Source: Henckelia pumila
Lineage: Eukaryota > Streptophyta > Magnoliopsida > Lamiales > Gesneriaceae
DNA length: 64,000 nt
Direction: 5' to 3'
Assembly (NCBI RefSeq): GCF_033568475.1
Contig: NC_133122.1
Location: 149,992,861-150,056,860 of the forward strand
Shown: piece by piece, positions 33,296-46,807 of the stretch
Layout of the letters: every line of letters begins with the position of its first letter
Numbering within the stretch: the first letter of the stretch is position 1
Position numbers and translations under genes: made by a program
Notes under the pieces: generated by a model
Database searches by the model: none
The model's input: the letters and a program-made list of their open reading frames with translations, nothing else
What the model was told of the DNA's origin: nothing

Positions 33296-36246
33296 ATGGG
33301 CGATGCATCAGTGAGTCTCGATACATGGAGGGATTTTTTCAGAAGTTCAAATTCTGATATCTTTAATGTGATCGAGCATGCAATAATGGTTGCCGCCTGC
33401 GATTACCCTTACGACTTCAAATTGAAGAGGGATCGAATCGCTGAGATGTTATTCGTGAGTCAAATGACCAAGTGTTCTGGCTGTGATAGGACTGAACCTT
33501 CTGTTATAAATTGTGGTGGTGTGGAGAACAATAATAAAAGTAGGACTGGTACGGAGGAAAGCAAGGCGAACAATAATGGATGTGGTGATGAATTTGATGA
33601 AAGTCGAAGAAGGGCGGTGAAGGCGAGTTGGAATTGTGACAACAATTGGAGTTTCGGAGATGCTGAAGCATTGACTGATGAAATTGATGAAGAATTTAAG
33701 GTTTTTGATGAGGTTTTGAGGATCAAAGAAATTTTGGGTAATAAGGATGAAGAGGTTGGTTTGTTTCTGTGTTCATTATGGTTCAATCTATGTTGTATTA
33801 AATATTGCTAAAAACTTGGTATTTTTATCTACCAGATTGAGGTCTACTTTTGTTGATGTTTTCTCGGTTGAACTGACGAATGGGATTCTTTTACTTGTTT
33901 TTGTTTTTTTTTATTTGGTTTATGTAGATGTTCTTTGTATAATTGTTGCTTACTACTTTAGCTATTGCCTGTGTTTGTTTTAGTTATGGTTTTGATTGTT
34001 GCCTTGTTTTTCTTGACCAGCCGGTGGAGTTATTGTTTGATTCATTGAGGCGGCTTCAACTTATGCATATCTCCTTAGAGACACTAAAGGTTCGACCGGA
34101 ATCCTTGTTTAGGATTATATTCTTCTGCGACATTTTGTTCTTAATCTTGTTTCAAATGATCTCATCTCAGGTTACTCACATTGGAAAGTCTGTTAAGGTT
34201 CTGCAAAAGCATGCTTCCAAGGATATTCAGAATCTTGTTGCGGCATTAATGGAGTATGAACTGTCTTCTATCGCCTAATTATGATACTATCGGTTTTGTT
34301 TCTCCTTGGAGTATAGTTTGTTTTGGAGTACTAAAGAGAAAGAACCTAATCATACTGATACGTGTCAAAATACATTGCATTACTATATATCTCTTACCTT
34401 GTATGTTAGATGGCGGCAGAGCCAAAAGACTGAAAGAGAAGTGGAGAGGAGTGAAACTAGAAGTTGAAATATTTTGAGAAAGTGAAACTATACTTCGTTG
34501 TATATAGAATGCGAGAGGAGCCGTCCTCTGCCAACTCAACTTTGGTTCCCCCACTTTTGTTTGTTCCTTTTATGCCATACCACAATACCCCATTTTGAGT
34601 CTATAGTTATTACTGACATTTCGAATAGTGGCTACGTTGGTGAACTAACAATCTAGAATGTTTTTCTGGCGCATTTAAAGCTGTTAATGAACGTTTGTTC
34701 CTTTTCTGTTTGAAAATTCAGGGAATGGAGAATTATGATTGATGCATGGATGAAAGCTACAACAGCCATTACAAGAAGTTAGTCATAAAGATTTTCTGAT
34801 TATGAACTAAAATTTGTGTTTCTTAATTGTGAATAATGGATTATTTTCTTAGGTGGAGAAGCCGAAACGGAATCAGTTAAAATGACCGCTGAAGAAGAAG
34901 AAGAGGGAGGGCTTCCGTCTCCTCCGCTAGATGAAGGAGCTTTCTTTACTACTACTGCTTCAATGGAGCTGTCAAAGGTGTCATATCTCCTCATTTTGCT
35001 GTTAAAGTTCTGCAATTTGTGACTTTTCTGATTTCATGACATGGTTAACTTATTTGTTTTTTTCTATCTTTTCATGATTGGTGAAGTTCTTTGATGGCAT
35101 GGATGATGATGGAAGTGAGTTTCTTTCTCCCTTTTAACGCTTCATCTGTTATGTTATATTTTGGCTATTCGGTTCTTTTAATAAGAATTGCCCTTTTGAA
35201 AACGAATAAAGATTCATGCTCTTGGTTACGGTTTCAGACCTTGGAAACAGTGGGGCCTTCAACAAGAACCAAGAAAATAGCAGAGAGCTGTCCCTTGAGA
35301 AGACGGACATTCCGAAGTTGAAGCTCAAGGATCCCGGTAATTCAAGCATTCCTCCGACTAGCAGGAAGGTTGAAAAGAAAGAAAATCAGGAAGCTACATT
35401 GAAGAAACAAATGCTTGAACCAAATAGGCCTCAAAATGGTGAATGTCCACTAGCCAAACCAAAACCACACTGTACTGAATCTCGACTAGATGGGCGAAAG
35501 CCTCCGAGCAATCAATCTAGGCCCATGAAACCAAAACCAGCGCTGCAGCCGAGGGTTGAGAGTAACATCAAGATTCAGCAGAAATCAGACACAGGCACAA
35601 TTCAGAAAAAACCAATGCCTCCCAAACAGGTGAGTTGTGCAAGTACAAGAGATATCAATGTGAACCTGTACGTTGGCTCAATTACTATCTCATGTCTCCA
35701 AGTTTTCTTGTATCTGCAGAAGTTGGATTTTAACAACGAGGCTTTGGTTCAGATGAAATTAGAGGTGGCAAAAAGAAAGCTACAAGAGTGTTATCAAGCA
35801 GTCGAAAATGGTTAGTTTGCCTACTTCCTATTGTTTAGCACTTGTTGTATATATTATTACATCGTGTCACGCCTCGGAGCATAAGCCATACAGGAACAAG
35901 GCCGTAAACAAGACTCTATGCAGTGAATCCTGATAACGAATGCTTTGCATTTTTCGTTGTCTTGGAAAATTATTGACCCAACTTACAATATAGGTCTATT
36001 ATACTTTAAGACCTTCTTTCACAAAGCAGGATAAGGTTCTATATATATAGTGAGAAACTTGTATATATGTCATATGATATATCATTAAACTCTTTCATCT
36101 AATATTAATCATCACACATCTCAACAGCCAAGAAGCGGAGAACAATACAAGTAGTGGAGCTTCACGATCTTCCCAAAAAGAGTTTTGCGCCGAGGAATAA
36201 TCAGCACATGAAGGCCGGCTTATCCAACAAGAACAGGTGCCGGTAG
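33296..36246 (+). CDS. MED26: Mediator subunit 26-like protein (Med26/TFIIS N-terminal domain), copy 1
   Basis: Nine exons: 33296-33754, 34021-34089, 34171-34253, 34722-34777, 34853-34977, 35087-35114, 35238-35629, 35720-35810, 36128-36246. They sum to 1422 bases, 473 residues plus stop, with all phases matching. The N-terminus (LDTWRDFFRSSNSDIFNVIE, AIMVAACDYPYDFKLKRDRI) and the Med26/TFIIS N-domain in exons 2-4 (LFDSLRRLQLM, IGKSVKVLQKHASKDIQNLV, EEWRIMIDAW) are typical of plant MED26b/c. Exon 5 carries LPSPPLDEGAFF, and exon 7 is a Lys/Pro-rich linker. The C-terminus has KLDFNNEALVQMKLEVAKRK and KKRRTIQVVELHDLPKK, ending NKNRCR. It acts in the nucleus as part of Mediator, linking it to elongation factors. 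No defect is seen; it is likely functional. Start chosen because GACCATGG fits the plant context and begins the conserved domain. Confidence 0.9.
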
Positions 36247-36251
36247 CTACT

Positions 36252-36430
36252 GTCAGGGGCGGATCCAAGATTGTAAATTTGGGGGGCCATATATTAGGTA
36301 ACGACGGGTGCAACGATGACGGAGCTACCAATTTCAAATGAGGATTTTCATTTTAGCTCTTAGGATTTTCATTTTCGCTCTTTCATAATTGTAATCCGTT
36401 AATTAGTTACAAAAAACATTGTATTTGAGT
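36252..36430 (+). mobile_element. possible hAT-type transposon terminus directly after MED26 copy 1
   Basis: CAGGGGCGGATCC begins 5 bases after the stop codon; CAGGGGCGGA is a common hAT terminal sequence in plants, often followed as here by a G-run (TTTGGGGGGCC). No matching right end or 8-bp target duplication is found. The same sequence follows copy 2 (62966) and occurs inverted near 56133 and 58872. It is presumably an old, truncated insertion that forms the 3' UTR of the gene. Confidence 0.4.
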
Positions 36431-37014
36431 TTGATAAATATAAAGAGGAAAAAATTTGAGAACTAAAAACACGAACCTTGTGCAAATGTAAAAAGAAATG
36501 ATGATCTCATAATCGATAAATATATATTGGAGTATGAATAAATACAGAAATAAGACACACATGTGTATAATTGTTTTTTGTATAGCAATAAAGTTTTTTT
36601 AAATTTCAAGGACCAAGGAGATCCACCACAACTAGCGAAATCAAATTTTAAATAAATAAAATTGTTTTTTTTTTGTAAATTTACACTTTATTTTAAAATT
36701 TAATTTAAAATCCAAAAAATATTGTTATTTTTACTAATTTTTTAGATCTTTTTCAATACAAAAATAATGATTAAATATAAAATTTTAGAAATCTAGGTTT
36801 CGATTTATGGGGAATGTTACGCTTAAATTAAGTACAATAAGCATATTAATTAATTAAGTACAAATGTACAATAGGCCTATTAAACCATTTAAAATTAATA
36901 ATAAAATTAAAAATGAAGGATTTAAGCATTTTAAAATATAATAAATAAAATTGAAAATGAAGTACAATAGAACTACTAAACCATTTAAAAATAATAAATA
37001 AAAGTTTATTTAAA

Positions 37015-37050
<36 letters not shown>

Positions 37051-38108
37051 AATAAATAAATAAATAAAATATGTAAAATAAAGGAGCATCTCATAATCGA
37101 TAAATATATATTGAAGTGTGAATAAATACATAAATAACACACACATATGTGTATATATGTTTTTTGTATAGCAATAAAATTTTTTTAAATTTCAAGGACC
37201 AAAGAGTCCATCACTACTAGCGAAATCATATTTTAAATTAATAAAATTCTATTCTTTTAGTAAATTTACACTTTATTTTAAAATTTAATTTAAATTCCAG
37301 AAAATATTGTTATTTTTACTAATTTCTAGATCTTTTTCAATACAAAAATAATGATTAAAAATAAAATTTTAGAAATTTAGTTTTCAATTTATGGAGAATG
37401 TTTACGCTTAAATTAAGTACAATAGGCCTATTAAACCATTTAAAATTAATAATAAAATTAAAAATTAAGGATTTAAGCATTTTAAATAATAATAAATAAA
37501 ATTGAAAATGAAGTACAATAGACCTATTAAACCATTTTAAAATAATAAATAAAATTTTATTTAAAAAATAATAATAATAAATAAAATATGTAAAAGAAAG
37601 GAGCATCTCATAATCGATAAATATATATTGAAGTCTGAATAAATACATAAATAACACACACATATGTGTATATATGTTTTTTGTATAGCAATAATTTTTT
37701 TTTTTAAAATTTCAAGGACCAAAGATCCACCACTACTAGCGAAATCATATTTTAAATTAATAAATTTCTATTTTTTTTAGTAAATTTATACTTTATTTTA
37801 AAATTTAATTTAAAGTCCAGAAAATATTGTTATTTTTACTAATTTCTATATTATTTCAATACAAAAATAATGATTAAAAATAAAATTTTAGAAATTAAGA
37901 TTTCGATTTATGGGGAATTTTTACGCTTAAATTAAGTACAATAGGCCTATTAAACCATTTAAAATTAATAAATAAAATTAAAAATGAAGGATTTAATCAT
38001 TTTAAAAACAATTAATAAAATTAAAAATGAAGTACAAATGTACAATAGACCTACTAAACCATTTAAAAATAATAAATAAAAGTTCATTTAAATAATAATA
38101 TAATAATA
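36430..38108 (+). repeat. AT-rich tandem repeats of about 520-585 bp
   Basis: A unit marked by TTTTTTGTATAGCAATAA and by AGTACAATAGRCCTAYTAAA recurs near 36570, 37157 and 37675. Each unit holds AAT or AAAT microsatellite tracts (for example 37015-37070). Two of the three units read open on the minus strand for about 100 codons, but only as low-complexity Phe/Leu/Ile strings, so no gene is called. Confidence 0.8.
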
Positions 38109-38766
38109 AATAAAAGGGAGAATGAAGGTAGAAAGATTGGAACATCGCTCCTATTAGAAATCACCATTACCTTACAAACTAAGCTTGTCATCTTACATGC
38201 AAATCATGTTAACTGTTTATATATATAAATACTATAAACAAAAATTCATCTACTTTTTTCCCATAAATCTACTTTTTTCTAATCAATTATTGTTGAATAC
38301 TTTAAGTGGATGTATAATTCTTATATTTAGTTATTATGAGAATTATTGGGGATAATTTTTTTCGAAAAATGTAGAGACATGAGATAAATTAAGATGTATA
38401 AAAATATCTTTTGATTATGATAATATAATATTAAGATACTAATATAGAAAAAAAATAATTTAAACAGAAAAAGATAATTAAATTATCATATAAAACATAT
38501 AATGAGTTGCATGTAAATTGTAATAATTCAATAATTTTTTGTTTCAAAAATTAATGTAGCGACATGAGATAAATTAAGATGCATAAAAAAATCTTGTGAT
38601 TATGATAATATAATATTAAGATATTAATAAAAAAATAAAATAAAACAGTTATTTTAGTTTGAAATTATCATATTAAAATACATAATGAGCTATATAAATT
38701 GTAATAGTGTACCGAAAGAAGAAATACACATACTTTTTACTCTATCATTATAAAAATAACTAAATG
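38109..38766 (+). repeat. AT-rich segment duplicated at 40487-41146
   Basis: It starts GGAGAATGAAGGTAGAAAGA, has an internal half-repeat around AATGTAGAGACATGAGATAA (about 38370 and 38560), and recurs almost unchanged 2378 bp downstream. No coding signal. Confidence 0.8.
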
Positions 38767-39058
38767 TGTAGCGATCCAACCCGGATCACCTACTACTAAG
38801 CTAGATTAAGCATGCAATTTACTTAACAAACGATAAACAGAAATTAACAGCGGAATAAATATCTCAGCAATACAAAACAAGTCGGCAGAATACAATCGAC
38901 ACAAAAAACCCAATTAGAATACTTTGTTACACAACCAAATCAAAACTGTAACAAATCCCTAGAACTATAAGGGAACTCTAGAAACCACTGCTCCAGATCT
39001 CAATCCTGCCTCGATCCCTCTGCGTCTTCTAGTCTGAGAACCGCCCCGTCGAATAATG
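38767..39058 (-). repeat. short gypsy LTR fragment
   Basis: TGTAGCGATCCAACCCGGAT and the next 290 bases match the start (plus-strand view) of the LTR at 41147. It breaks off at CGTCGAAT. On the minus strand this is the 3' end of a gypsy LTR. Confidence 0.75.
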
Positions 39059-39591
39059 TAGTACCAAAAATCTAATATACTAAATCGCATGTATTAAATT
39101 TAATAAATATTACGATTATTATTTTTTAAGTTTAATTGATCTAAATTCTTTATTTAATTATGTGTTAATAAAATATTAATTGTTTAAAATATATTCATTT
39201 AAAATATTTTATTATGCTACTTAATTGTTTTAAAGATTATAAAAGGTTTAATATTTATTTATTTAAATAATTTTAATTTTTTAAGATTTATTTATTTAAA
39301 TTATTTTAAATGTTTAATATTTGTCTATTTAAATGATTTGAATTGTCCAGTTTATTTATTTAAAATAATTTAAGTTTATCGATTAGTTATTTTAAATTAT
39401 TTTAAATGTCTAGCTTATTTATTTTAAATGCTTTTAACTGTTCAAGTCATTTTAAATGTTTTTATTCCGTTTGTGTATTTATTTAAATTAGTTTTAAACG
39501 TTCGTCTAGTTTGTTTAAATTATTTTAATCGCTCTGTTTATTATTTAAATATCTTATTTATCGCTGAGACATCAAAATATTTAAAGTGTTG
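39059..39591. other. very AT-rich spacer
   Basis: Many near-repeats of TTATTTAAATTATTTTAA; perhaps a decayed LTR interior. Nothing coding. Confidence 0.4.
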
Positions 39592-39928
39592 ATTTACACT
39601 TTATTTTAAAATTTAATTTAAAATCCAAAAAATATTGTTATTTTTACTAATTTTTTAGATCTTTTTCAATACAAAAATAATGATTAAAAATAAAATTTTA
39701 GAAATCTAGGTTTCGATTTATGGGGAATGTTACGCTTAAATTAAGTACAATAAGCATATTAAATTAATTAAGTACAAATGTACAATAGGCCTATTAAACC
39801 ATTTAAAATTAATAATAAAATTAAAAATGAAGGATTTAAGAATTTTAAAATATAATAAATAAAATTGAAAATGAAGTACAATAGACCTACTAAACCATTT
39901 AAAAATAATAAATAAAAGTTTATTTAAA

Positions 39929-39961
<33 letters not shown>

Positions 39962-41146
39962 AAATATGTAAAATAAAGGAGCATCTCATAATCGATAAAT
40001 ATATATTGAAGTGTGAATAAATACATAAATAACACACACATATGTGTATATATGTTTTTTGTATAGCAATAAAGTTTTTTTAAAATTTAAAGGACCAAAG
40101 AGTCCATCACTACTAGCGAAATCATATTTTAAATTAATAAAATTCTATTTTTTTAGTAAATTTACACTTTATTTTAAAATTTAATTTGAAGTCCAGAAAA
40201 TATTGTTATTTTTACTAATTTCTAGATCTTTTTCAATACAAAAATAATGATTAAAAATAAAATTTTAGAAATTTAGATTTCGATTTATGGAGAATGTTTA
40301 CGCTTAAATTAAGTACAATAGGCCTATTAAACCATTTAAAATAAATAAATAAAATTAAAAATGTCGGATTTAATCATTTTAAAAATAATTAATAAAATTG
40401 AAAATGAAGTACAATAAACCTACTAAACCATTTAAAAATAATAAATAAAAGTTTATTTAAATAATAATAATAATAAATAAAAAGGAGAATAAAGGTAGAA
40501 AGATTGGAACATCGCTCCTATTAGAAATCACCATTACCTTACAAACTAAGCTTGTCATCTTACATGCAAATCATGTTAACTGTTTATATATATAAATACT
40601 ATAAACAAAAAGTTCATCTACTTTTTCCCCATAAATTTACTTTTTTTCAATCAATTATTGTTGAATACTTTAAGTGAATGTATAATTCTTATATTTAGTT
40701 ATTATGAGAATTATTGGCGATAATTTTTTTTCGAAAAATGTAGAGACATGAGATAAATTAAGATGTATAAAAATCTCTTTTGATTATGATAATATAATAT
40801 TAAGATACTAATAAAGAAAAAAATAATTTAAATAAAAAAAGATAATTATTTTTGTTTGAAATTATCATATAAAACACATAATGAGCTGCATGTAAATTGT
40901 AATAATTCAATAATTTTTTGTTTCGAAAATTAAAGTAGAGGCATGAGATAAATTAAGATGCATAAAAAAATCTTGTGATTATGATAATATAATATTAAGA
41001 TATTAATAAATAAAATAAAATAAAACAGTTATTTTAGTTTGAAATTATCTTATTAAAATACATAATGAACTATATAAATTGTAATAGTGTACCGAAAGAA
41101 GAAATACACATACTTTTTACTCTATCGTTACAAAAATAACTAAATA
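39592..41146 (+). repeat. second copy of the AT-rich block (duplication of 36683-38766)
   Basis: It begins TTTACACTTTATTTTAAAAT as at 36683 and follows the same order, but with one 0.5-kb unit fewer (offset about 2900 at the start, 2378 at the end). It ends, as the first copy does, at the TGTAGCGATCC border of a gypsy LTR. The duplication therefore happened after the LTR piece was in place. Confidence 0.8.
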
Positions 41147-42590
41147 TGTAGCGATCCAACCCGGATCACGTACTACTAAGCAAGATTAAGCATGCAATTT
41201 ACTTAACAAACGATAAACAAAAATTAACAAGGAATAAATATCTCAACAATACAAAACAAGTTGGCAGAATACAATCGATACAAAAAACCCAAGTAGAATA
41301 CTTTGTTACACAATCAAATCGAAACTGTAACAAATCCCTAGAACTAAGGGAACTCACAGAAACCACTGCTTCAGATCTCAACCCTGCCTCGATCCCTATG
41401 CGTCGTCTAGTCTAAGACCCGCTTCGTCGAATAGGGTGTCCAACAATAAAATAAAGGACGTGAGCGACTACGCTCAACACAATAAGCACAATTATACAAA
41501 CTCAAATGATGCATGCAAGTGACTGGGTACTGATTATATCTGAGTAACTGCTCAGTCTAGCTAGGCGTCATCGAGTATGCAGTACCATCTGGGGTCAACT
41601 CCGCTGGGTACATCCACACACTCGTACTAATCACCGTAGTGTCAGTCTCCGTCGTCACGGCGTCTCCCGTTGATAGATAATATAATCAATAAATATAGGA
41701 CTGAGCAACTTTACTATAAATGTTTATCTCAAAGGAGAAACATATTGAACATGATATGCACATGCAACATAATATCTTAAAGAAGTAAAACATATATCAT
41801 GACACATAAATGCAATACATAAGCATGTATACTTGTTGGATATCTCAGTTAGTACTTACGTAACTCTCTAAGACAGTCCTAGAAGCACCATTCTAGGGTT
41901 CAAGCCTACAAGCCAATATTTACCATATCACTATTACTGATCTAAAAGAATTAGATAAGCTAATACATACTCCTAATTACTACTAAGTATATCAAAGTAT
42001 ACAGGCATTCGTCGTTAGCCCTTTGAAGAAGAAGACCCCAACTCTTAGGCACAGCTCCTCTACGACCCTAGCAGCGCCTCGCTATCTCGGCTATCTGACT
42101 AGAAATGTCCCAAACCACCAAGAAAAGAGAGGGAAAACTTGTGAATTGGCAAAGAAAATGGGCTCTCGAATTTCCTATTTATAGACGGAGATCGAACGAT
42201 CCGATCCCCACTTCGGAGGATCCGATATCGCATGCAGACCACGGTGCATTCATGCACAGTTCGGACGTTCCGATCCCACCTTTGAACGATACGAATTCCT
42301 ATGTGTCCAAACAGAGATGACACCTCAACAAATGCATGACCTAACTACGATAGGACGATCCAATCTTGCGTTCGGAGCTTCCAAACTCTCCGCTTCATCC
42401 GATCTACATCACTGCACCCGATCTGTTCGGACCCTCCGATCTAGGCTGGGCTTGAAATCGGACCATCCGAACTCCCTGAGTCAACTTTGGTTTATCAACC
42501 ATTTCTGGATATTCTGGATCCGATTTCTTGGTCCGTTTGATCATATTTAAATCTCTTAATCATATTTTAACTTATCTAAACATGATTAGA
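41147..42590 (-). mobile_element. gypsy LTR on the minus strand, nearly complete
   Basis: The plus-strand start TGTAGCGATCCAACCC corresponds to the LTR 3' end, and 42540-42590 matches positions 55-130 of the LTR at 47403. A TATAAATA on the minus strand lies near 42180. The U3 part (42185-42480) holds repeated TTCGGACNNTCCGA words, as in the 47403 LTR. No internal region is attached on either side, so it is a solo or truncated LTR. Confidence 0.75.
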
Positions 42591-43528
42591 CCATTTAAAC
42601 ACATAATTTAAGATACAGTTTACTACAAAATGTTTTAGAAATTTTTATCCATTTTAAAACTTCAATAAAATATGTGCTTAGATAATTTATCGATAGAGAA
42701 TCACCATAATGTTATTATTAGTGATTTTAATGTTTTAAAATAATAGAACAAAAATTAAAATATCTCATCACAAATCAAACTCAATTATATCTGTCATAAA
42801 AAGAAAAATAATATTAACAACGGATTTTGCTGAGATTTATTGCATTATTATATATATTTTTACTATTAATATTTTATTTAAATTTTTACTAATACTCCTA
42901 CTCCTACAGCTATCACTAATTATTAATTAATAATTGGACGTACAATTTATGATTATAGTTTTATAACTAAAACATAATTTTAAAAAATGGAGAGGTATGC
43001 GTAATAATGAAATATTTATAACTAAAAAGTTATTGTAAGTCATCTTAATTACGTACTTTTGATGTTAATTTTTAATTGGTAAAAATAAAGACAACTAAAC
43101 ATCAATTTAATATGATAAATTTAGAATGAGAATTAAGTTAATAATTAAAACTATTAATTAACAAGAAATAATACTTAGTGAAACTATCATTTATATATAA
43201 TAATGATTAAGAAAACATTTATTTAAGATGACTAAATCATCGATGATGATAATATAAACTATTAATTAATATAAAATAATATATTTTAAAATATATATAA
43301 ACTAATTACTAAGGATAATATTTCTTTGATATTTCCTCTTAATTAATCTATTTGCATATACTACATACAAGTGATATAAAAACAAGAAAATGGAGGGCAA
43401 AGTTCCTTTCATTGCGAATTTATCGCTTCACCCTCAAATTGTGCATCGATAAAAAAACATGCATAGACAATTATGAAAAATTAAGGTAAAAATAAGGATG
43501 AAAAAAAGATTAAAAATTTTAGTCAAAT
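42591..43528. other. AT-rich intergenic DNA
   Basis: No gene, repeat family or RNA signal recognised. The last five bases of the preceding flank (CTATT, 43529-43533) are the target duplication of the next element. Confidence 0.5.
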
Positions 43529-43533
43529 CTATT

Positions 43534-45553
43534 TGATAGGATCGAAAACGGTGTGTAGAGGGGGGGGGGGGGGTGAATAAACACTTTTAAAATATTTTGA
43601 GCTACAATAGCTCGTTCTTGAAATGTTCGAATACGAACTGAGCACCGATAAATTATATCGAGTTTGGTTACAAAACCAAGCAAAAAATACTCGAAATAAT
43701 CCATCTAAAAACTGGTTAAGCATTTGAGAAATCGTTTGAAAAGATTACAAGTTGAGATAGTAAAAACATTTTGGTTGAAGCATTTTATCAAACACTTTGT
43801 ATGCAATATTTTGGTACTTTAAAGAACATATAAAATGCTTCAACAAATCAACCAAAAATAACAACAATAAGTAAATGCGATAAATTAAAGCGACAAGAAT
43901 TTGTTTATGGATGTTCGGAGCTCAATCTCTTACGTCACCCCTTCTTCCTCACGGAAGGATCCAATGGAAGACTTTGAGCATTACAATGTCTTGTAATCAC
44001 CCCACTCCAACTTTAGGACTTACCCACTGCCTAAATCAGAACTTCTAGATTCACACTCGATTGTAGGCTGCAACCTCAGAATCCACATAATGTTTAACGT
44101 ATTTATGCCAAGACTACAAACACAATCTTTAATGTCTTTGTGTAAAGACTCTCATTCAACGAATCATCAAAGTACATCTCTCGAATATGTGAGTGAGTTG
44201 GGTGGGGTGTGAAGAACTTGACTGGAGAAGCTCAAGAAATCTGTTGATTTGTTCTTCACACCTTGAGCTTGCTCTCAACTAGCTGATAGATCTGTTTTGA
44301 TGCCCTCTCTTGATGTGGAAAAAATCTAACAAGCTGAATGTTCTTTTGGGTCCACTCTCTCTTTTCTTCAATCTCCAGATCTTGTAATTATAGGCTCCAA
44401 GAATGATATAGACGTTAGACACAATAATATGACTGTTGGAAAAGGTTGTATACTGTTTCTGATATCACAACGTTCATATTTCTCTTTCTGGACTGTACCT
44501 TTGACCGTTTGACTAGATCTGGATATGGAGCATTAGACAGGCGAGATCAGGTGACAAGCTTGGATTGGTTGATATCTTCGAGTCGGTTGACATGTTTAGA
44601 TCGGTTGATATCTTCAAGTTGGTTGGTTGATATAAAGTAGGTGACATTTCTCGACTGCTTGAGTTGATAATGTCTGTTCAAATGCTTGTAACTCTTTATG
44701 TGTTGACTTCTGGGCAAAGTAGTAAACATAAAATTTGTAGCCCTTGATCTTGTCTTTCCAATTCCATTAGAATCACTCAATTAAAAGTTCATATGCAAAC
44801 ATTATGCCCGAAATACCAGAGCTGCTCAAATCAGTCGTGGACCAAGTCGGTCGAGGAGATGTTGATCGGTCGAGGGCTTTTAGATCTTGATGCGTTGATT
44901 TCTGGGCAAAGTGGTGACATAAAAGTTGTAGCCCTTTGTCTTGGCTTTCCAACGCATCAAGAATCACTCCATTTGGATGTCATTTTAGAGAGATATGCTC
45001 AAATTACCATACTGTGTACATCCTAGAGTTCTGTTATCAACCTGTGCAGAACCAGAAATTTTAACGTGATTTATCATATTCTTAGACTCCGATTCAGACT
45101 TTAACTCGTGATGATGATTTGTAGATCATCTTCTTATATTTCCAACTCATACTGAATCATTACATTTGGATCATGGAGCGGAGAGATATGACCAGTAAAC
45201 CAGAACTGGTCTGTCAATACATCTGATGTCATCTTGTTCATCTAGTTCACTCTTGAAATAGCGGTTTGACCTGGATATCATCCGAATTCGTCCAAATGTC
45301 TTAAGACATGACTTGTATACTTTTTCATTGGCTATGCAACGGTTTAGGCGGCTGGTAATTTGGATCATTGAGCTATGAGATATGCTCAAAACAAGAAGCT
45401 GCGCCAAAACCTAAGTTGAGCTAAGATTGTATTCCAACAACTTAGCACTTCCAATTTGTCTTCTATCAGCTGCACACTTAATAAATATCTAAGAAACACA
45501 ATGACAAGTTTTGTTATCATCAAAATCAATATTGCTTGCATTTTCGGACCCAA
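43534..45553 (-). mobile_element. solo copia LTR with perfect target duplication
   Basis: On the minus strand it runs TGTTGGGTCCGAAAATGC ... CGATCCTATCA, 2020 bp. CTATT flanks both sides (43529-43533 and 45554-45558). A G14 run at 43560-43573 is the C-tract near the LTR 3' end. No internal region is present, so this is the scar of recombination between two LTRs. Confidence 0.9.
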
Positions 45554-45558
45554 CACTA

Positions 45559-46807
45559 TTGCATTATGAGTAATGTAGATGAATTTAATTTTTTTCCTTT
45601 ATATCCATTATTACCTCAAAATTAATTATTAATAAACTATGTATGCTATATAATTTAAAAATTCACACACAAAATGTCAACGTATTTTGATGATTGAAAA
45701 CATTAGAACAAGAAATTAATAATAATAATTTAATATATTAATTAACATAATTAGAGTTAGCATCTTAAAAATTACTCATAATTTCTAATGAAATCTTTAT
45801 TTTTTAAACCAAAATTTATTTAATTAATTACATATATTTGTAAAAAAAAAGTATGAAAAAATTGTTATAAATATTATATTCATATCATTCAGACAATTTT
45901 ATTTCATATAAACTCTTCAATAAACACTAATAAATTAAACCAAAGTGGAATATTTAGGAGTAAAACAATTATATATTATATTTAACCCTATTCACTTCTG
46001 AATATCATTGAATCTACATCATCGCTTTTATTATATATTGCATATGTTCTGATTAAATAGTCCTACTTTTTTAACACAGATTAAAAAAATCATTGAAAAA
46101 TAAAATTAGATACAAACTTCATAGTTTATCCTCATCAAATTCATTCAAAAAATTATTGTATATTTTTTACACGTAGTTAATATTGATATATTATTAAAAG
46201 AGTAGAAAAAAGATTGCTAAATATAATACAACCTTATATAATTGGGGCAAACAAAAAAAAAAGCGTAACATATGATTGAGACAGATGTAGTAAATAAATA
46301 ATATAATATATGCGTGAATATATCATAAAACCAAAAGACCAATGTTCTCTAAAAATCAATTATCCAACTTAAATCCTAATAATAATTTCAATAAATTGAG
46401 ATATGTATTTTATACAAAACATGGTAAATAAATATATATGGAAAATCATTTTGATCAACGATGATAAAAATTAGAATAATAAAATAATAAAAATTTATAA
46501 TGTTAATTAAGATAATTAGAGTTAACATCTTAAAAGCTACTCATTGTTTCTAATTAAATCATTATAAACCAAATTTTATTAAATTAATGCAATATATTTT
46601 TAAATAGATACGAATAAAATATTATATTTCATATTGTATTCTAACAATCTCTTTTCATATAAGTCATTTAATGAACACTAAAAAATAGATAATAAATAAA
46701 CATTGGAGAAAATTTAGAAGTAGAACAATGACATATTATATTTTACTATGTTAACTTTTCAGTTTTCAAAGTCATTTTAATATACATAATTGTTTTTTAC
46801 TATATAT
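45559..46807. repeat. AT-rich DNA with a diverged 0.25-kb duplication
   Basis: The block at about 45720-45970 (AATTAGAGTTAGCATCTTAA) recurs at about 46490-46745 (AATTAGAGTTAACATCTTAA) with many differences. It is old. No coding potential. Confidence 0.6.

Noticed and set aside
33460-33786. 108-codon minus-strand frame opposite MED26 exon 1 (also 60175-60501)
   Set aside because: It is fully antisense to a conserved coding exon, low-complexity (Ser/Leu-rich), and has no independent support.
36846-37142. Minus-strand frames of about 100 codons rich in Phe, Leu and Ile (also 37355, 39736, 63538)
   Set aside because: They arise from AT-rich tandem repeats and microsatellites read through; composition is not protein-like.
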